Of a stretch of 46,097 nt of DNA, positions 38,677 through 46,097 are shown piece after piece (position 1 is the stretch's first letter; each line of letters opens with the position of its first letter). The stretch spans positions 1-46,097 of the forward strand of contig NZ_QGKR01000202.1 in the NCBI RefSeq assembly GCF_003172955.1. Direction: 5' to 3'. The notes below the pieces were generated by a model. It searched no databases. It saw only the letters and a list, made by a program, of their open reading frames with translations, and was not told where the DNA came from. The translations under genes and the position numbers were made by a program. This stretch comes from Micromonospora acroterricola (lineage in GTDB: Bacteria > Actinomycetota > Actinomycetes > Mycobacteriales > Micromonosporaceae).

Positions 38677-39773
38677 TCTGGACAGCCGGTTTCCGTACCG
38701 CAGTGATCAGTCCCTACGAGCAGCTCCAGTTCAGCGAGCCCCGTGGCTTCGTCGACCAGACCATTCGTCAGGTGCTGCACATGGCGGGCGGCGGGGAGGC
38801 GCTCCGTGTGCGCCTGACGAACCGTTACGGCCGCACTCCGTTGACCATCGCAGCCGCGACCGTCGCTGTCGGTCACCGGCAGGCTGTCCTCACCTTCGAC
38901 GGCGTCGAGAGGTGTGTCATCCCGGCGGGCGAAGAGGCCGTCGCCGACCCGGTCGATCTTCCGGTTGCCGCCGGTGCGGATCTGGTCGTGAGCCTCTATC
39001 TCCCCGAGAAGACCGGTCTGGCCACCCATTCGCACAAACCGGCGGAAGTCGCTCTAATAGCTGGCGGGAACCACGTCACGTCTCCTGCGCTTCCGTGGAC
39101 CGAACAGGTCGAAGCCAGGTTCTACATCTCGGGTGTCGACGTGCTCGCCCCGCAGGACACCGCGATCGCTGTGGCCTTCGGCGACTCCTGGTTCGAAGGA
39201 GTCGGCACCACGACCAGCGCGAACCATCGCTCCGTCGACTTTCTCAACCGGCGCCTCAGGAGAGGGTGGGTCGTCAACCAGGGCATCGCCGGAAACCGCC
39301 TCCTGCGCGACGGGGTCGGCGAACACGCGCTGGCGCGCTTCGACCGTGACGTCCTCTCGATACCGGCCCTGACCCACGTCCTGGTCCACTTCGGCATCAA
39401 CGACCTCGGTCTTCCCGGCATGCTGGGCGAACCTCCCACCACCGCCGACGCCCTCATCGAAGGCTTCGGAGCTCTGGCTGACCGCGCCCACAGCGCCGGT
39501 CTGAAGATCCTCGCCGCCACCATCGGTCCCTTCGGGGGCGCTGGCTCCGGAATCAGCACGCCGGAAGGCCTCGCCACCCGACGCGAGGTGAACGACTGGA
39601 TCCGCACGACCGACGCCTTCGACTCCGTCTTTGACGTGGCGCGTGCGGTCGCGAACCCACGCGCCCTCGACCACATCCACCCCGCGCTGGACAGCGGCGA
39701 CGGCATGCACCTGAATGACAAGGGCGCCGAGGCAATGGCCGACGCCGTCAACCTGGACGACCTCGCGCTTTAG
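38673..39773 (+). CDS. SGNH/GDSL-family hydrolase
   Basis: 366 residues, ATG 38673 overlapping the previous stop. An N-terminal beta domain (residues 1-160: FRTAVISPYEQLQFSEPRGFVDQTIRQVLHM..LRVRLTNRYGRTPLTIAAATVAV) precedes the SGNH domain: block I AVAFGDSWFEGVG (Ser172), block II QGIAGNRLL, block III HFGINDLG (Asn243) and block V DGMHLNDKG with the Asp-His pair. This layout matches secreted-type carbohydrate esterases or lipases of actinobacteria, but there is no signal peptide, so it should be cytoplasmic. Rare codons such as CTA-ATA appear in it, unlike its neighbours. The gap of 58 bp to the convergent oxidase gene holds no clear terminator. Confidence 0.9.
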   Translation: MIWTAGFRTAVISPYEQLQFSEPRGFVDQTIRQVLHMAGGGEALRVRLTNRYGRTPLTIAAATVAVGHRQAVLTFDGVERCVIPAGEEAVADPVDLPVAAGADLVVSLYLPEKTGLATHSHKPAEVALIAGGNHVTSPALPWTEQVEARFYISGVDVLAPQDTAIAVAFGDSWFEGVGTTTSANHRSVDFLNRRLRRGWVVNQGIAGNRLLRDGVGEHALARFDRDVLSIPALTHVLVHFGINDLGLPGMLGEPPTTADALIEGFGALADRAHSAGLKILAATIGPFGGAGSGISTPEGLATRREVNDWIRTTDAFDSVFDVARAVANPRALDHIHPALDSGDGMHLNDKGAEAMADAVNLDDLAL

Positions 39774-39831
39774 GGCCGGTGTCAGGGCCGAGCGTCGGCG
39801 TCGAAGGTGCGGCTGCCAGGCGCACCCGCCG

Positions 39832-41148
39832 TCAGGCGCCGAGGATGTGGGTGAGGTGGGGGTTGGTGAAGACCCGGTCCGGGTCCAGGCGGTCGCGGAG
39901 GGCCAGGAAGTCGGCGAAGCGCGGGTAGGCGGTGGCCAGCGACGCGGCGTCGCGGTAGTGCAGCTTGCCCCAGTGCGGGCGGCCGCCCAGCCCGGCGGCC
40001 ACCTCCTCGAAGGCCCGGAAGTACGGCTCGTACGGCATGCCGACGTACTGGTGCACGGCGATGTACGCGGAGTCCCGGCCGTAGCCGTGCGACAGCCAGA
40101 TGTCGTCGGCGGCGGTGAACCGCACCTCCACCGGGAAGAGCACCTTGAACGGCAGCCCTTCCACGATGCGCTGGAGCGCGCCCAGCGCCTCGGGCAGCGC
40201 CTCGCGGGGCAGGCCGTACTCCATCTCCACGAAGCGGACCCGGCGCGGGGTGCAGAAGACCCGGTCGGAACGGCCGGTGTACCGGCGTTCGGTGAGCGCA
40301 CGGGCGGACACCGCGCTGATCCCCGGGGCCAGCGCCGGCACGGCCCGGCCGAGCCGGCAGGCGCCGGCGAAGACGGTGTTGGCCAGGAAGTCGTCGTCCA
40401 GCCAGCCGCGCCACCGGGGCAGCGGGCGGTCGTTGGCGGGTGCCCGGTCGTTGGTCTTGACCTGGACCCGGCTGGTGTAGGGGAACCAGTAGAAGTCGAC
40501 GTGGTCGTGGCTGGCGATGAGCGAGGGCAGGTCGTCGAGCACGTCGGCCAGCGCGGCCGGACGTTCGTGGGCGTGCAGCACGAAGGCGTCCACGCAGCGC
40601 AGGGTCACCTCGACCAGCACGCCGAGCGCGCCGAGCGACACCCGGGCGGCGGCGAAGACGTCGGGGTGCTCGTCCGCCGAGCAGCGCAGCACCTCACCGG
40701 TGCCGGTGACCAGGGTGATCGCCTCGACGAAGGTGGACAGGCAGCCGTAGCCCGCGCCGGTGCCGTGGGTGCCCGTGGAGATCGCCCCGGCGACCGTCTG
40801 GGCGTCGATGTCGCCCAGGTTGGGCAGGGCGAGGCAGTGTCGGGCGAGCAGGCCGTTGAGGGTGTGCAGGGTCATCCCCGCCGGTACGGTGACGAGCCGG
40901 CGCGTGACGTCGACGCTGACGGTGCTGTCCAGCTCGGACAGTTCCATCCGTTGGTCGTCGGCGAGCGCGATGCCGGTGAAGGAGTGGCCGCTGCCGGCCA
41001 CCCGGATCCGGCTGCCGGTCGCGGCGGCGGTTCGGACAGCCTCGGCGACGTCGGTCGGCGAGCCGGGGCGCAGGATGGCGGTGGCGCTGCCACGCTGGTT
41101 GCCGGCCCAGTTGGACCAGCGGGCGGTGAGCGGTGCGGTGCCGACCAT
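39832..41148 (-). CDS. FAD-linked sugar-1,4-lactone oxidase (L-gulonolactone/D-arabinonolactone oxidase family)
   Basis: 438 residues. ATG 41148 has GAGGAG five to six bases upstream. The FAD-binding PCMH domain contains IRVAGSGHSF, where His55 is the likely covalent flavin site, and GAISTGTHGTG. The C-terminal ALO domain has YWFPYTSRVQVKTNDRA and the HWGK motif (GRPHWGKLHYRD). It oxidises an aldonolactone, using oxygen or an acceptor; the exact sugar cannot be read from sequence. No signal peptide. It is divergent from a TetR gene across 148 bp that holds two palindromes, so it is likely repressed by it. Confidence 0.9.
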   Translation of the reverse strand: MVGTAPLTARWSNWAGNQRGSATAILRPGSPTDVAEAVRTAAATGSRIRVAGSGHSFTGIALADDQRMELSELDSTVSVDVTRRLVTVPAGMTLHTLNGLLARHCLALPNLGDIDAQTVAGAISTGTHGTGAGYGCLSTFVEAITLVTGTGEVLRCSADEHPDVFAAARVSLGALGVLVEVTLRCVDAFVLHAHERPAALADVLDDLPSLIASHDHVDFYWFPYTSRVQVKTNDRAPANDRPLPRWRGWLDDDFLANTVFAGACRLGRAVPALAPGISAVSARALTERRYTGRSDRVFCTPRRVRFVEMEYGLPREALPEALGALQRIVEGLPFKVLFPVEVRFTAADDIWLSHGYGRDSAYIAVHQYVGMPYEPYFRAFEEVAAGLGGRPHWGKLHYRDAASLATAYPRFADFLALRDRLDPDRVFTNPHLTHILGA

Positions 41149-41167
41149 GCGCGCTCCTCGGAGATGA

Positions 41168-41203
41168 ATATGAACTGACTTCATATCAGGAACGTTGTTC
41201 CTG
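41168..41203. promoter_or_regulatory. Two adjacent palindromes between the lactone oxidase and TetR genes
   Basis: ATATGAA-CTGAC-TTCATAT (41168-41186) is followed at once by CAGGAAC-GTT-GTTCCTG (41187-41203). Both are perfect. Possible promoters overlap them: plus-strand TAAATA at 41206-41211 with the second palindrome filling the spacer, and minus-strand TATGAA within the first. Two different half-site types suggest two binding proteins, or one of them unrelated to TetR. Confidence 0.65.
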
Positions 41204-41296
41204 GTAAATACCGCAATTGCAGTCCGCTCGTTGTACCGGTAGTCACGGACTCGTGACGTGGAGATATGTTCATCCGTCGAAGGGGGGTGGCGCCGA

Positions 41297-41980
41297 GTGT
41301 CCACACCAGCCGCCACGACCGGTCCGCTGCGCCGCGTACCGGTGCAGGGTCGAAGTGTCGCGCGGGTACAGCGCATGTTGGACGCCTGCGCCGAACTCGT
41401 CGACGAGGTGGGGTACGAGGGGCTGACCACCACCCTGCTCGCCGAGCGCGCCGAGGTGGCGATCGGGTCGGTCTACCAGTTCTTCCCGGACAAGCGGGCG
41501 ATCGTGCAGGCGCTGACGCTGCGCACGATGGAGTCCTACCTCCAGCGGCTCGACGAGCGGTTCGCCTCCGACGAGATGACCCACTGGTGGGACGGCGTCG
41601 ACGCGGGGATCGATGAGTACATCACGATGCACCGCACCGTTCCCGGCTTCCGTACCCTGCACTTCGGCGACGTGGTCGACCTGCACCTGCTCGATGAGCA
41701 GCGGGACAACAACGGCGTGATCGCCGACCAGTTGGCCCGGGTGCTCACCGAGCGCTTCGGGCTGACCGACGTGCCGAAGCTCCGCTTCGTGCTGGAGATC
41801 GCGGTGGAGGCGGCCGACGCGCTGATCAAGCTCGCGTTCCGGCGGAAGTCCGACGGCGACGACCGGGTGCTGCTCGAGGCCAAGGCGCTGATCCGGGAGT
41901 ACCTGCACCGCCAGGTCGACGGCAGCGAGAGCGACCGGTCGACCGCGGAGCAGCAGGCCGCGGCCGTACAGCCCGCCTGA
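41297..41980 (+). CDS. TetR-family regulator, divergent from lactone oxidase
   Basis: 227 residues from GTG 41297, with a G-rich ribosome-binding site (GGGGGGTGG) upstream. The helix-turn-helix LTTTLLAERAEVAIGSVYQFFPDKRAIVQAL is typical. The C-terminal helical domain contains HWWDGVDAGIDEYITMHRTVPGFRTLHFGD. It is likely to regulate itself and the divergent oxidase through the 41168-41203 palindromes. The ligand is unknown, possibly an aldonolactone or related compound. It ends at a bidirectional terminator shared with the next gene. Confidence 0.88.
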   Translation: MSTPAATTGPLRRVPVQGRSVARVQRMLDACAELVDEVGYEGLTTTLLAERAEVAIGSVYQFFPDKRAIVQALTLRTMESYLQRLDERFASDEMTHWWDGVDAGIDEYITMHRTVPGFRTLHFGDVVDLHLLDEQRDNNGVIADQLARVLTERFGLTDVPKLRFVLEIAVEAADALIKLAFRRKSDGDDRVLLEAKALIREYLHRQVDGSESDRSTAEQQAAAVQPA

Positions 41981-42003
41981 CCCGGTTCGCCGGGGCGGCG
42001 GGC
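41971..42003. terminator. Bidirectional terminator with UUCG loop
   Basis: Outer arms GCCCGCC/GGCGGGC (41971-41977, 41997-42003) enclose CCCGG-TTCG-CCGGG (41981-41994), a stable tetraloop hairpin. It lies between two convergent genes, overlapping the end of the TetR coding sequence. Confidence 0.7.
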
Positions 42004-42013
42004 AGGGGTGGCC

Positions 42014-43222
42014 TCAGAGGAACGCCTGCCCCTCGCCCCGGTACGTGGGCACGGTCGCCACGATTCCGTCCCCGTCGACGAGGTGCAGCTCGTTGACCCG
42101 CTCGCACAGCTCACCGGCCTTGGCGTGCCGGAACCACACCCGGTCGCCGATGCGCAGGGTGGCCGCCGCCGCGCCGGACAGCGGGGTCTGCACCTCGCCG
42201 GCGCCCTCGGTGCCGACCAGCTTCAGGCCGGCCGGCAGCCACGGTCGGGGCAGCCGGCTGTCGGCGGCCGGACCGGAGGCGATCCAGCCTCCGCCGAGCA
42301 CGGTCGCCAGCTCCGGCGTCGGCCGACGGACCACCGCGCAGGCGAAGAACGCCGCCGGGGTGGGCCGCCAGGCCCGGTAGGCGTCGAACAGCGTCGGCCC
42401 GTACAGGCCGGATCCCGCGGTGACCTCGGTGACCGCGGGATCGGCGCTGGTCGCGGCCACGCTGCCGGTGCCGCCGCCGTTGACGAACTCCAGGTCGGCG
42501 TGCTCGCGGACCGCGGCCACCGCCGCGCCCCGGCGGGCCAGCAACTCGCGGTACGACCCGCGCTGGGCCAGCCGGATCGCGCCGGCCAGCAGCGTCTGCC
42601 CCGGCGGCGCGTCGCCCAGGCCGGCGATCTGTGCCTCGTACGACATGAGGCCGACCAGCCGGAAGCCGGCGCGCCCGGCGACGGTGGCGGCGAGCGCTCC
42701 CGCCGCTCGGGCGCTGTGCACGGGCGAGCGCCGGACGCCGACGTGCACCCGGCCGCGCAGCGGTCGCCAGGAGGCGTCCAGGTCCAGGCAGAGCCGCAGC
42801 TCGGCGCGCTGCCCGGGGGCCCGTACGGCGTCGATGAGGTCGAGCTGCCCGGTGCCGTCGATCATCAGGGTGATCGCGGAGGCCAGCGTCGGATCGGCGG
42901 CCAGCTCGGCGAGGGCGGCCCGGTCCGCGCTGGGGTACGCGACCAGCACGTCGTCGCTCACCCCGGCACGGACCAGCCAGATCGCCTCGGGCAGCGTGAA
43001 CGCCATCACGCCCCGCCAGCCGGGCCGGGCGAGCGCCCGGCTGATCAGCTCCCGGCTGCGGACCGACTTGCTGGCCAGTCGGACCGGTTTGCCGGCGGCG
43101 CGCTCGGCCAGGGCGGCCGAGTTGCCGTCGAAGGCCGTGAGGTCGACCACCGCGTACGGCGGGTCGAGGTGGGCGGTCGCCCGGTCCAGGCGCTCGCGAA
43201 GTTTGTCGCTTTCGATGGCCAC
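42014..43222 (-). CDS. PLP-fold amino-acid deaminase/aldolase-like (alanine racemase N-terminal / D-threonine aldolase family)
   Basis: 402 residues. The N-terminal part PYAVVDLTAFDGNSAALAERAAGKPVRLASKSVRSRELI contains the PLP lysine (RLASKSVR) of fold-type III enzymes. Later GFRLVGLMSYEAQIAGLGD and TEVTAGSGLYGPTLFDAY form the phosphate-binding and C-terminal region of D-threonine-aldolase-like proteins. It acts on an amino acid or amino-sugar acid in the cytoplasm; substrate unknown. I recall this family often lying next to sugar-lactone oxidases in actinobacteria, which suggests a shared pathway. GTG 43222 lacks a ribosome-binding site; a TAGCGT -10 six bases upstream suggests a leaderless message. 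It is divergent from the MFS-Tmk gene. Confidence 0.85.
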   Translation of the reverse strand: MAIESDKLRERLDRATAHLDPPYAVVDLTAFDGNSAALAERAAGKPVRLASKSVRSRELISRALARPGWRGVMAFTLPEAIWLVRAGVSDDVLVAYPSADRAALAELAADPTLASAITLMIDGTGQLDLIDAVRAPGQRAELRLCLDLDASWRPLRGRVHVGVRRSPVHSARAAGALAATVAGRAGFRLVGLMSYEAQIAGLGDAPPGQTLLAGAIRLAQRGSYRELLARRGAAVAAVREHADLEFVNGGGTGSVAATSADPAVTEVTAGSGLYGPTLFDAYRAWRPTPAAFFACAVVRRPTPELATVLGGGWIASGPAADSRLPRPWLPAGLKLVGTEGAGEVQTPLSGAAAATLRIGDRVWFRHAKAGELCERVNELHLVDGDGIVATVPTYRGEGQAFL

Positions 43223-43228
43223 GTGTGC

Positions 43229-43234
43229 ACGCTA
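43229..43234 (-). promoter_or_regulatory. Candidate -10 of a leaderless deaminase/aldolase transcript
   Basis: Minus-strand TAGCGT, six bases before GTG 43222, with a weak TTTCGC -35 after a 17-bp spacer. The same TAGCGT-N6-GTG arrangement occurs at 14649. Confidence 0.45.
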
Positions 43235-43327
43235 ACTGTCCGACGATGAATGCGAAATACCCTCGCGTACGTCCGGGCTGCGGTCGGCGGCTCCGGCGGC
43301 CTAGGCTCAGCGAGCAGGAGAATGTCG

Positions 43328-43359
43328 CCGGTGGGGTGGCTCCCCACCGGGTCTAGAGT
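43328..43359 (+). promoter_or_regulatory. tmk promoter with palindrome in the -35/spacer region
   Basis: CCGGTGGGG-TGGCT-CCCCACCGG (43328-43350) is a perfect inverted repeat just before a -10-like TAGAGT (43354-43359). The palindrome would cover the -35 and spacer, so it could be an operator for the MFS-Tmk gene. Confidence 0.5.
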
Positions 43360-43371
43360 GTTCCACCGGAG

Positions 43372-45630
43372 GTGCCCAGCGATGGGCCGGCACGTGGAGG
43401 TACGGCCATCGAAAGCCAGAACAGCGGCGAGTCGCCCGGCGTGTCGCGCTCGGGCGACCAGTCGGGCAACGCCGCCACGCAGCCCAATGGCGGCCAGGCT
43501 GATCCGTCCGGTTATGCCGCGATCCGCTCGGTCCTGCGCATCCGGCCGTTCCGGAGGCTCTGGATCGTGCTCGGCGCGGCCTCCTTCGGTGACTGGCTCG
43601 GCCTGCTGGCCACCGCCCTCTTCGCCGCCTCGCAGGTGCAGGGCAGCACCGCCCAGGGCGCCGCGTTCGGCGGGGTCACCGCGATCCGGCTGCTGCCCGC
43701 GCTGGTGCTCGGCCCGGTGGCCGGTGTCTTCGCCGACCGGTTCGACCGACGCTGGACGATGGTCATCTGCGACCTGCTGCGCTTCGTGCTCTTCGCCTCC
43801 ATTCCGCTCTACGCCCTCAGCGGCGCCCCAGGCGGCCTGGTGGTCGGCTGGGCGCTGATCGCCACCTTCCTGATCGAGTCGCTCACCCTGCTCTGGATCC
43901 CGGCCAAGGAGGCCGCGGTCCCCAACCTGATCCCGCGGGCCCGGCTGGAGGCCGCCAACCAGCTCACCCTGATCACCACGTACGGCCTCACCCCGGTGGC
44001 CGCGGCCATCGGCCTTGCCGTGCTCGACCGTGGTGTCAGAGGCGCTGTGGGCGGCGACCTACCCTCCTGGGCCGAGCCGGCCCAGCTCGCACTCTGGTTC
44101 AACTCCTTCTCCCGGCTCGCCACCGCGTTGGTGGTGGCGTTCGGGATCAAGGAGATCAGCGAGGCGCAGCGCGGCGAGACGGAGCGTGCCGAGCAGAGCA
44201 TGTTCCGGCAGTTCTCCGAGGGCTGGAAGTACATCGGCCAGACCCCGCTCGTCCGTGGCCTGGTGCTGGGCATCTTCGGCGCGTTCGCTGGCGGCGGCAT
44301 CGTGGTCGGCACGGCCAAGTTCTTCGCCAACTCGCTGGGCGCCGGTGACGCCGCGTTCTCGCTGCTCTTCGGCGCGATCTTCGTCGGTCTGGCGCTCGGC
44401 ATCGGGCTCGGCCCGATGGTCGTCAAGGAGATGTCCCGGCGTCGCTGGTTCGGCATGAGCATCGTGCTGGCCAGCGCCGCCGTGATGACCCTCGCCTTCG
44501 CCATCCACCTGTCCATGGCGATCGTCGGCGCGGTGCTGGTCGGCGCCGGCGCCGGGATGGCCTTCCTGGCCGGCACCACCCTGCTTGGTGGGGAGGTGGC
44601 CGACGAGGTGCGCGGCCGGGTCTTCGCGGTGGTGCAGATCGGCACCCGGCTGGTGCTGATCCTGGCCATCGGGCTGAGCAGCGTGTTGGTCGGTGTTGGT
44701 GGCTCGCGCAAGCTGGAGATCGCCGACCTCGGCATCTCCGTCTCCTCCACCCGACTGCTGCTGCTGGCCGCCGGTGCCGCCGGCATCTTCGCCGGGATCA
44801 GCGCGTTCGGCCAGATGGACGACAAGAAGGGCGTACCGGTCCTCGCCGACCTCTGGGGCTCCATCCGAGGTCGTCCGCTGATGCCCTCCGAGCCGTTCGT
44901 CTCCGCCGGGCTCTTCGTGGTCTTCGAGGGCGGCGAGGGTGCGGGGAAGTCCACCCAGCTCACCGCGCTCGCCGAGCGGCTGCGCGGCCAGGGTCGCGAC
45001 GTCGTGGTCACCCGCGAGCCAGGGGCCACCGGCGTCGGCCGGCGGATCCGGTCGCTGGTGCTGGACACCTCCGGCGACGATGCGCCGTCACCGCGCGCCG
45101 AGGCGCTGCTCTACGCCGCCGACCGGGCACATCACGTGGCCACCGTCGTCCGGCCCGCGCTGGTCCGGGGTGGCGTGGTGATCAGCGACCGGTACGTCGA
45201 CTCGTCCCTGGCCTACCAGGGCGCCGGCCGGACGCTCCCCGTCGACGAGGTCTCCTGGCTCTCCTCCTGGGCCACCGGCGGGCTCAAGCCCGACCTGGTG
45301 GTGCTGCTGGACGTCGAGCCGCGCACCGGCCTGTCCCGGGTGGCCTCGCGCAACGAGGGCGCGGACCGACTGGAGGCCGAGTCGATCGCGTTCCACGAGC
45401 GCGTCCGGTACGCCTTCCTCGATCTGGCCGCCGCCGACCCGAAGCGCTACCTGGTGCTCGACGCGTCCCGGCCCGCCGAGGAGATCACCGCGCAGGTGGC
45501 CCGGCGGATCGAGGAGATGCTCGGCCACCCGGGCGGCATCGTGCACCCCCGCCCGGCGCAGGGCCCGGACACCTCGGTGCAGCCCGAGTTATCCGACGCG
45601 GAGCTGGTGACGATGGAGCACAAGACCTGA
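43372..45630 (+). CDS. tmk: MFS transporter-thymidylate kinase fusion
   Basis: 752 residues. Residues about 40-490 form a 12-segment MFS transporter (RRLWIVLGAASFGDWLGLLATALFAASQVQ; ADRFDRRWTMVICDLLRFVL motif A). Residues about 505-725 are a complete thymidylate kinase: FVVFEGGEGAGKSTQ P-loop, TREPGATGVGRRIR, DRYVDSSLAYQGAGR and an adenine-side RxxNEGADRLE lid. The kinase makes dTDP from dTMP; why it is tied to a transporter is unknown, but the fusion is shared by many actinobacteria (SCO3542). GTG 43372 is the longest start but has GGAG too close. A well-spaced GGAGG (43396-43400) points to ATC 43408, so the start is uncertain. The stop overlaps holB (TGATG). Confidence 0.93.
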   Translation: MPSDGPARGGTAIESQNSGESPGVSRSGDQSGNAATQPNGGQADPSGYAAIRSVLRIRPFRRLWIVLGAASFGDWLGLLATALFAASQVQGSTAQGAAFGGVTAIRLLPALVLGPVAGVFADRFDRRWTMVICDLLRFVLFASIPLYALSGAPGGLVVGWALIATFLIESLTLLWIPAKEAAVPNLIPRARLEAANQLTLITTYGLTPVAAAIGLAVLDRGVRGAVGGDLPSWAEPAQLALWFNSFSRLATALVVAFGIKEISEAQRGETERAEQSMFRQFSEGWKYIGQTPLVRGLVLGIFGAFAGGGIVVGTAKFFANSLGAGDAAFSLLFGAIFVGLALGIGLGPMVVKEMSRRRWFGMSIVLASAAVMTLAFAIHLSMAIVGAVLVGAGAGMAFLAGTTLLGGEVADEVRGRVFAVVQIGTRLVLILAIGLSSVLVGVGGSRKLEIADLGISVSSTRLLLLAAGAAGIFAGISAFGQMDDKKGVPVLADLWGSIRGRPLMPSEPFVSAGLFVVFEGGEGAGKSTQLTALAERLRGQGRDVVVTREPGATGVGRRIRSLVLDTSGDDAPSPRAEALLYAADRAHHVATVVRPALVRGGVVISDRYVDSSLAYQGAGRTLPVDEVSWLSSWATGGLKPDLVVLLDVEPRTGLSRVASRNEGADRLEAESIAFHERVRYAFLDLAAADPKRYLVLDASRPAEEITAQVARRIEEMLGHPGGIVHPRPAQGPDTSVQPELSDAELVTMEHKT

Positions 45631-46097
45631 TGTCGGACGTCTTCGCCGACCTGGTCGGCCAGGACGAGGCGGTCGTCGAGCTGCGCCGGGCCGCCGCGGC
45701 GGCGGCGGCCGTGCTGCGCGTGGGCGCGACAGACCGGGAGCCCGCGCTGATCGCCGCCGGCCCGACCGGCGGGGACGACGGCGACGCCCCGCTGACCGGA
45801 ACCGATTCCAGTGCCGGGATGACCCACGCCTGGATCTTCACCGGCCCGCCCGGCTCCGGCCGCTCGGTCGCGGCGCGGGCCTTCGCCGCCGCCCTGCAGT
45901 GCGTCCACGGCACCGGCTGCGGCGAGTGCCCCGGCTGCCACACCACGCTGGGTGGGACCCACGCGGACGTCCGGATGGTGGTGCCGGAGGGGCTCTCCAT
46001 CGGCGTCGGCGAGATGCGTGCGCTGGTGCTCCGCGCGGCCAGCACCCCCTCCGGCGGGCGCTGGCAGGTGGTGGTCATCGAGGACGCCGACCGGCTC
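45630..46097 (+). CDS. holB: DNA polymerase III delta' subunit, N-terminal part (runs off the window)
   Basis: 156 codons are visible. It starts MSDVFADLVGQDEAVVELRRAA, then AWIFTGPPGSGRSVAARAFAAALQC (72-79 is the P-loop, with Arg for the usual Lys) and a zinc-binding cluster C91, C97, C100, C103 (CVHGTGCGECPGC), then DVRMVVPEGLSIGVGEMRALV..WQVVVIEDADRL. The Lys-to-Arg P-loop fits delta', a clamp-loader subunit that does not hydrolyse ATP, rather than gamma/tau. It loads the beta clamp. ATG 45630 shares its A with the tmk stop, so translation is coupled. An Ala/Gly/Asp-rich insert (residues 22-62) is common in actinobacterial forms. The 3' end is outside the window. Confidence 0.92.
   Translation, partial: MSDVFADLVGQDEAVVELRRAAAAAAAVLRVGATDREPALIAAGPTGGDDGDAPLTGTDSSAGMTHAWIFTGPPGSGRSVAARAFAAALQCVHGTGCGECPGCHTTLGGTHADVRMVVPEGLSIGVGEMRALVLRAASTPSGGRWQVVVIEDADRL

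Overview
The window is very GC-rich actinobacterial chromosome, with GTG/TTG starts, ATGA/GTGA overlaps and several genes that look leaderless. Gene content and order point to Micromonosporaceae (Micromonospora or a close relative). The order acs - HAD phosphatase - 6C RNA - ssd/tad locus - helicase - bldG - hppA - topA - tmk - holB resembles what I recall of the Rv3644c-Rv3667 region of Mycobacterium tuberculosis and the SCO354x-356x region of Streptomyces coelicolor. The left half therefore carries a conserved actinobacterial backbone plus accessory genes.

Layout. 1-2.3 kb: an SseB-domain protein, whose 5' end lies in a perfect 69-bp palindrome at the window edge, and a coupled small gene. 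2.3-6.4 kb (minus): an alpha/beta hydrolase missing its nucleophile, a secreted vanadium-haloperoxidase-like protein, an orphan LuxR regulator and a lipoprotein. 6.5-12.1 kb (minus): two tandem secreted M6 (immune inhibitor A) metalloproteases. 12.3-15.4 kb: acs and a divergent degenerate Fic-like protein. 15.4-18.3 kb (minus): a three-gene operon (membrane/SRPBCC-like protein, isoprenylcysteine-methyltransferase-like/DCC fusion, TetR) behind a promoter bracketed by two identical-half-site palindromes. 18.4-19.9 kb: HAD-IB phosphatase, 6C small RNA and the 3' remnant of a gene. 20.1-25.4 kb: a seven-gene ssd-tadABC-pilin locus preceded by two DnaA boxes. 25.8-26.8 kb: a LURP-one-related protein and a 67-residue protein with a CebR-type operator. 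26.8-30.2 kb: a DUF1998-type helicase, then divergent bldG and its anti-sigma-like partner. 30.5-37.5 kb: hppA (K+-independent type), a lipoprotein, a conserved hypothetical and topA. 37.5-39.8 kb: a hairpin repeat and a TetR/monooxygenase/SGNH-hydrolase cassette that looks acquired. 39.8-46.1 kb: a sugar-lactone oxidase with divergent TetR, a PLP-fold deaminase/aldolase-like protein, an MFS-Tmk fusion and the start of holB.

The main functional themes are DNA metabolism (topA, tmk, holB, helicase), Flp/Tad pilus assembly, anti-sigma-antagonist control of development (bldG) and secreted hydrolases. The most interesting items for follow-up are the TetR operon with the methyltransferase-DCC fusion, the DnaA boxes ahead of ssd-tad, the 6C RNA, the catalytically degenerate enzymes (Fic-like, hydrolase, BldG partner), and the hairpin-flanked cassette after topA. 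All calls come from reading the sequence and from remembered family knowledge; no database search was run.
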